Assembly (NCBI RefSeq): GCF_001422325.1
Contig: NZ_LMMR01000004.1
Span: 628,208-692,207, forward strand
Source: Leifsonia sp. Leaf264
Lineage (GTDB): Bacteria > Actinomycetota > Actinomycetes > Actinomycetales > Microbacteriaceae
Direction: 5' to 3'
Length of the DNA stretch: 64,000 bases
Under the pieces are notes generated by a model. The model did not search any database and was not told where the DNA came from. It saw only the letters and a program-made list of their open reading frames with translations. Within the stretch, counting starts at the first letter, position 1, and every line of letters starts with the position of its first letter. Below, piece after piece: positions 61,565-64,000 of the stretch. The position numbers and the translations under genes are program-made.

Positions 61565-62203
61565 GTGGGCCATCCGCTCTCCCCGTACGAGCGCGCGCTC
61601 GGCGATGCGGTCGAGTCGCTTCACCCGCGGCTCCGGGCGTACTTCGCGGCCGTGCCGGTCGGTCGCGTCGGTCGGGGCGCCGGCGTGTTCGACGTCGTCG
61701 GCACCCCGCGCCGTTGGACATGGCCGGTGCTCGCACTGCTGGGCCGCTCCGGCGTCGTGTTCCCGGTCTGGGAGCGTGACGTCGCGTTCACGGTCGAGAA
61801 CCGTGCCACAGCGACAGGCGCCATCACCGCCCGGCGCACCTTCGAGCTCGCAGAGTGCGCTCGCACCATGGTCGATCGGGTCGCCTTCACCCCGATCGGT
61901 ATCGTCGATGAACTCGGCGGCGGGCGGCTGGGAGGACCGGTGCGAGCGGCTTTCGATGTCGACGTCAGCGACGGCGCCCTCGTCCTGCAGTCGACGCGGG
62001 TGGGCGTGCGGCTGGCCGGCCTGCGGATCGAGCTGCCGCGATGCATCGCTCCCAGCGTCCGACTGGTCGAGAGCTTCGACGACGCCAGTGAGCGGCAACG
62101 GGTCGCGGTGACGATCGACCTGCCTGTCATCGGGCGGGTGTACGAGTACTCGGGCTCGTTCCGATACGGCATCCTGAAGGACTCCGACGAGGGGGAGAGA
62201 TGA
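61565..62203 (+). CDS. DUF4166 protein
   Basis: A 212-residue soluble protein. SPYERALGDAVESLHPRLRAYF at the start and the end region VYEYSGSFRYG fit the DUF4166 family, which has no assigned function. It is rich in beta-type sequence after residue 40. GTG 61565 starts 2 bases after the DUF885 stop, and its stop overlaps the DUF1731 gene (ATGA), so the pair is translationally coupled; in some genomes, as I recall, DUF4166 is fused to such an epimerase. Confidence 0.75.
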   Translation: MGHPLSPYERALGDAVESLHPRLRAYFAAVPVGRVGRGAGVFDVVGTPRRWTWPVLALLGRSGVVFPVWERDVAFTVENRATATGAITARRTFELAECARTMVDRVAFTPIGIVDELGGGRLGGPVRAAFDVDVSDGALVLQSTRVGVRLAGLRIELPRCIAPSVRLVESFDDASERQRVAVTIDLPVIGRVYEYSGSFRYGILKDSDEGER

Positions 62204-63177
62204 GCACGACTGTCGTCATCGCGGGGGCATCCGGCTTCATAGGCCGGTTCCTCATAGCGCGCTATGAGGCTGCCGGGTGGGTGGTCCGCACGATCGGGCG
62301 GTCCGGTGCCGACGCACGCTGGGGCGACACCGCCGCCATCTCGGCTCTGCTCGACGGCTCCGCGCTGTTGATCAACCTGGCGGGCAAGAGCGTCAACTGC
62401 AGGTACACGGATGCGAACCGGGCCGAGATCCTCAGGTCCAGGCTCGAGACCACGGCCGAACTGCGCCGGGCCGTCGCCGCATGCAGCTCACCGCCGGCGC
62501 TCTGGGTGAACTCCTCGACAGCGACGATCTACCGGCACGCCGAGGACCGCCCGATGACCGAGAGCACGGGCGAGCTCGGTTCGGGCTTCTCGGTCTCCGT
62601 GGCGAAGGCATGGGAGGCCGAGTTGTTCGCCGAGGAGCTGCCGGCGACCCGCCGGGTCGCGCTCCGCATGGCGATAGTGCTGGGCGACGGCAGCGTGATG
62701 CCGCCGCTCATCCGTCTGGCGCGCTTCGGTCTCGGCGGACCACAGGTCGACGGTCGCTGGTTCTCGACGCGTGCCCGGCGGGCGAACGGCACGCAGCATG
62801 AGTTCCGCGCACGCGGGGGCGCGCAGAAGTTCAGCTGGATCCACATCGCCGACGTCGCAGGCGCGATCGACTTCCTGGTCGAACACCCGGAGATCGACGG
62901 GGTCGTGAACGTCAGCGCACCACATCCCTCCGACAATCGCACCTTCATGAAGACGCTGCGCCGCGTGATCGGCGTCAGGGTCGCCCTGCCCGCGTACAGG
63001 TGGATGCTCGAGGTCGGTTCCGCCGTCATCCGCACCGAGACGGAACTGGTGTTGAAGAGCCGGTGGGTCGTGCCGGAGCGTCTGACCAGGGCCGGCTACA
63101 CCTTCGCGTACCCCGAGCTCGAGCCGGCCCTGCGCGACATCCTGCTCCCGCGTGATGCCGCATCCGGCAAGCAGTGA
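62200..63177 (+). CDS. TIGR01777/DUF1731 family NAD-dependent epimerase-like protein
   Basis: A 325-residue extended-SDR fold protein. The Rossmann motif GASGFIG is at residues 9-15, INLAGKSVN follows, and STATIYRHAEDRPM holds a Tyr in the catalytic region, although a classic YxxxK is not seen; VSVAKAWE supplies a Lys. The C-terminal DUF1731 segment ends with RLTRAGYTFAYPELEPALRDIL. Homologues include the poorly understood YfcH and plant SulA-like proteins. It overlaps the DUF4166 gene by four bases. Confidence 0.85.
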   Translation: MSTTVVIAGASGFIGRFLIARYEAAGWVVRTIGRSGADARWGDTAAISALLDGSALLINLAGKSVNCRYTDANRAEILRSRLETTAELRRAVAACSSPPALWVNSSTATIYRHAEDRPMTESTGELGSGFSVSVAKAWEAELFAEELPATRRVALRMAIVLGDGSVMPPLIRLARFGLGGPQVDGRWFSTRARRANGTQHEFRARGGAQKFSWIHIADVAGAIDFLVEHPEIDGVVNVSAPHPSDNRTFMKTLRRVIGVRVALPAYRWMLEVGSAVIRTETELVLKSRWVVPERLTRAGYTFAYPELEPALRDILLPRDAASGKQ

Positions 63178-63205
63178 CTTGATGTCCAGGGAGCGCTCAG
63201 GTGGT

Positions 63206-63235
63206 TTGCGATCGACCCCGCGAAACAGGTAGTCT
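63206..63235 (+). promoter_or_regulatory. rpsA promoter
   Basis: A -35-like TTGCGA (63206-63211) and -10 TAGTCT (63230-63235) are separated by 18 bases. The predicted transcript start, near 63242, gives a leader of about 100 bases before rpsA. Confidence 0.6.
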
Positions 63236-63238
63236 GGA

Positions 63239-63256
63239 ATGTCACATTTGTGACAT
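63239..63256 (+). promoter_or_regulatory. 18-bp palindrome at the rpsA transcription start
   Basis: ATGTCAC (63239-63245) and GTGACAT (63250-63256) are perfect inverted repeats around ATTT. The site begins 3 bases after the -10 box and covers the predicted start point, the position of a repressor operator or of a 5'-end RNA hairpin. Confidence 0.55.
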
Positions 63257-63340
63257 CTATCCGCACGCCTCTCGCGGAACCAACTCTGAAGCAACATCCT
63301 GCGAGCGGCCTGATCCTGTCCGTACTGGAGCAACTACTAC

Positions 63341-64000
63341 ATGACAACCGCAACGACCGAGAAGGCAACCAAGCAGGTCGCTATCAACGACATCGGCTCC
63401 GCCGAAGACTTTCTTGCCGCGGTCGAGAAGACACTGAAGTTCTTCAATGATGGAGACCTCATCGAGGGCACCGTCGTGAAGATCGACCGCGACGAGGTCC
63501 TCCTCGACGTCGGGTACAAGACCGAGGGTGTCATCCCCTCGCGCGAGCTTTCCATCAAGCACGATGTCGACCCCTCAGAGGTCGTCAACGTCGGCGACAC
63601 CGTCGAGGCCCTCGTTCTCCAGAAGGAGGACAAGGAAGGCCGGCTCATCCTGTCGAAGAAGCGTGCTCAGTACGAGCGTGCGTGGGGCGACGTCGAGAAG
63701 ATCAAGGAGGCCGACGGTGTCGTCACTGGTTCGGTCATCGAGGTCGTCAAGGGTGGACTCATCGTCGACATCGGACTCCGTGGATTCCTCCCGGCATCGC
63801 TCATCGAGCTTCGCCGCGTGCGCGACCTCACGCCGTACCTCGGCCAGGAGATCGAGGCCAAGATCCTCGAGCTCGACAAGAACCGCAACAACGTGGTCCT
63901 GTCGCGCCGTGCCCTGCTCGAGCAGACGCAGTCCGAGAGCCGCACCACCTTCCTGAACAACCTCCACAAGGGCCAGGTCCGCAAGGGCGTCGTCTCGTCG
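63341..64000 (+). CDS. rpsA: 30S ribosomal protein S1, 3'-truncated
   Basis: The first 220 codons of S1 are present before the window ends in open frame. S1 repeat one lies at about residues 37-105 (DLIEGTVVKIDRDEVLLDVGYKTEG) and repeat two at about 121-190 (GVVTGSVIEVVKGGLIVDIGLRGFLPAS); a third begins at the edge. S1 helps mRNA bind the 30S subunit. GGAG lies 10 bases before ATG 63341. The long leader with a palindrome near its 5' end suggests regulated expression. Confidence 0.95.
   Translation, partial: MTTATTEKATKQVAINDIGSAEDFLAAVEKTLKFFNDGDLIEGTVVKIDRDEVLLDVGYKTEGVIPSRELSIKHDVDPSEVVNVGDTVEALVLQKEDKEGRLILSKKRAQYERAWGDVEKIKEADGVVTGSVIEVVKGGLIVDIGLRGFLPASLIELRRVRDLTPYLGQEIEAKILELDKNRNNVVLSRRALLEQTQSESRTTFLNNLHKGQVRKGVVSS

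Overview
The window is very GC-rich, densely coding DNA from an actinobacterium, most probably a member of the Microbacteriaceae (inference). The reasons are frequent GTG starts, strong third-position G/C bias, PdtaR (ANTAR) and mIHF-type proteins, an HGxxPAAW protein and a Trp-associated membrane protein in the trp operon, and many genes whose -10 box lies only 6-8 bases before the start codon (leaderless type). Almost everything is housekeeping; no prophage, insertion sequence or CRISPR array was seen.

Layout. 1-632 (-): truncated membrane cyclophilin. 739-3668 (+): rarA, rpsD with a long structured leader and a strong terminator, then two small membrane proteins. 3749-13528 (+): alaS-ruvX-mltG, the shikimate run aroE-aroC-aroK-aroB-aroQ, then efp-nusB. 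13571-14854 (-): a GT1 glycosyltransferase set between nusB and pyrR. 14926-27416 (+): a PyrR-controlled pyrimidine operon (pyrR-pyrB-pyrC-PH-like membrane protein-carA-carB-pyrF) that runs into an mIHF-guanylate kinase fusion, rpoZ, coaBC and metK. 27422-32454 (+): priA (helicase-dead type), fmt, rsmB, rpe. 32468-41128 (+): hisE, hisG, hisF, hisI joined by overlap to trpE, two small membrane proteins, trpC (apparently a CTG start), trpB, trpA, then lgt. 41245-51360 (+): gltB, gltD, pyk, terminator, phosphoketolase xfp. 51362-55389: YihY-type membrane protein (-), LtrA-like protein (+), two SDR oxidoreductases (-,+). 55397-55860: terminator, six tandem 56-bp repeats and tRNA-Leu(CAA) (-). 55898-64000: pdtaR (+), PaaI-type thioesterase (-), polA, a DUF885 metallopeptidase, DUF4166 and DUF1731 genes, and the 5' part of rpsA.

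The genes group by pathway: chorismate (aroECKBQ) feeds tryptophan (trpECBA), PRPP links the his, trp and pyr blocks, and gltBD supplies the glutamate/glutamine needed by carA and trpE. hisA, trpF, trpD and trpG are absent here; a bifunctional PriA-type HisA/TrpF encoded elsewhere is the usual actinobacterial solution.

The most unusual element is the six-copy 56-bp array directly 3' of tRNA-Leu. Each unit contains pieces of the tRNA 3' half (T-loop and acceptor) and can fold into two hairpins, and all three variable positions lie outside the stems. Other points worth checking are a leaderless 15-codon upstream ORF before efp, a 22-codon ORF bridging gltB and gltD inside a duplicated junction, the CTG start of trpC, the mIHF-Gmk fusion, and a palindrome at the predicted rpsA transcription start.
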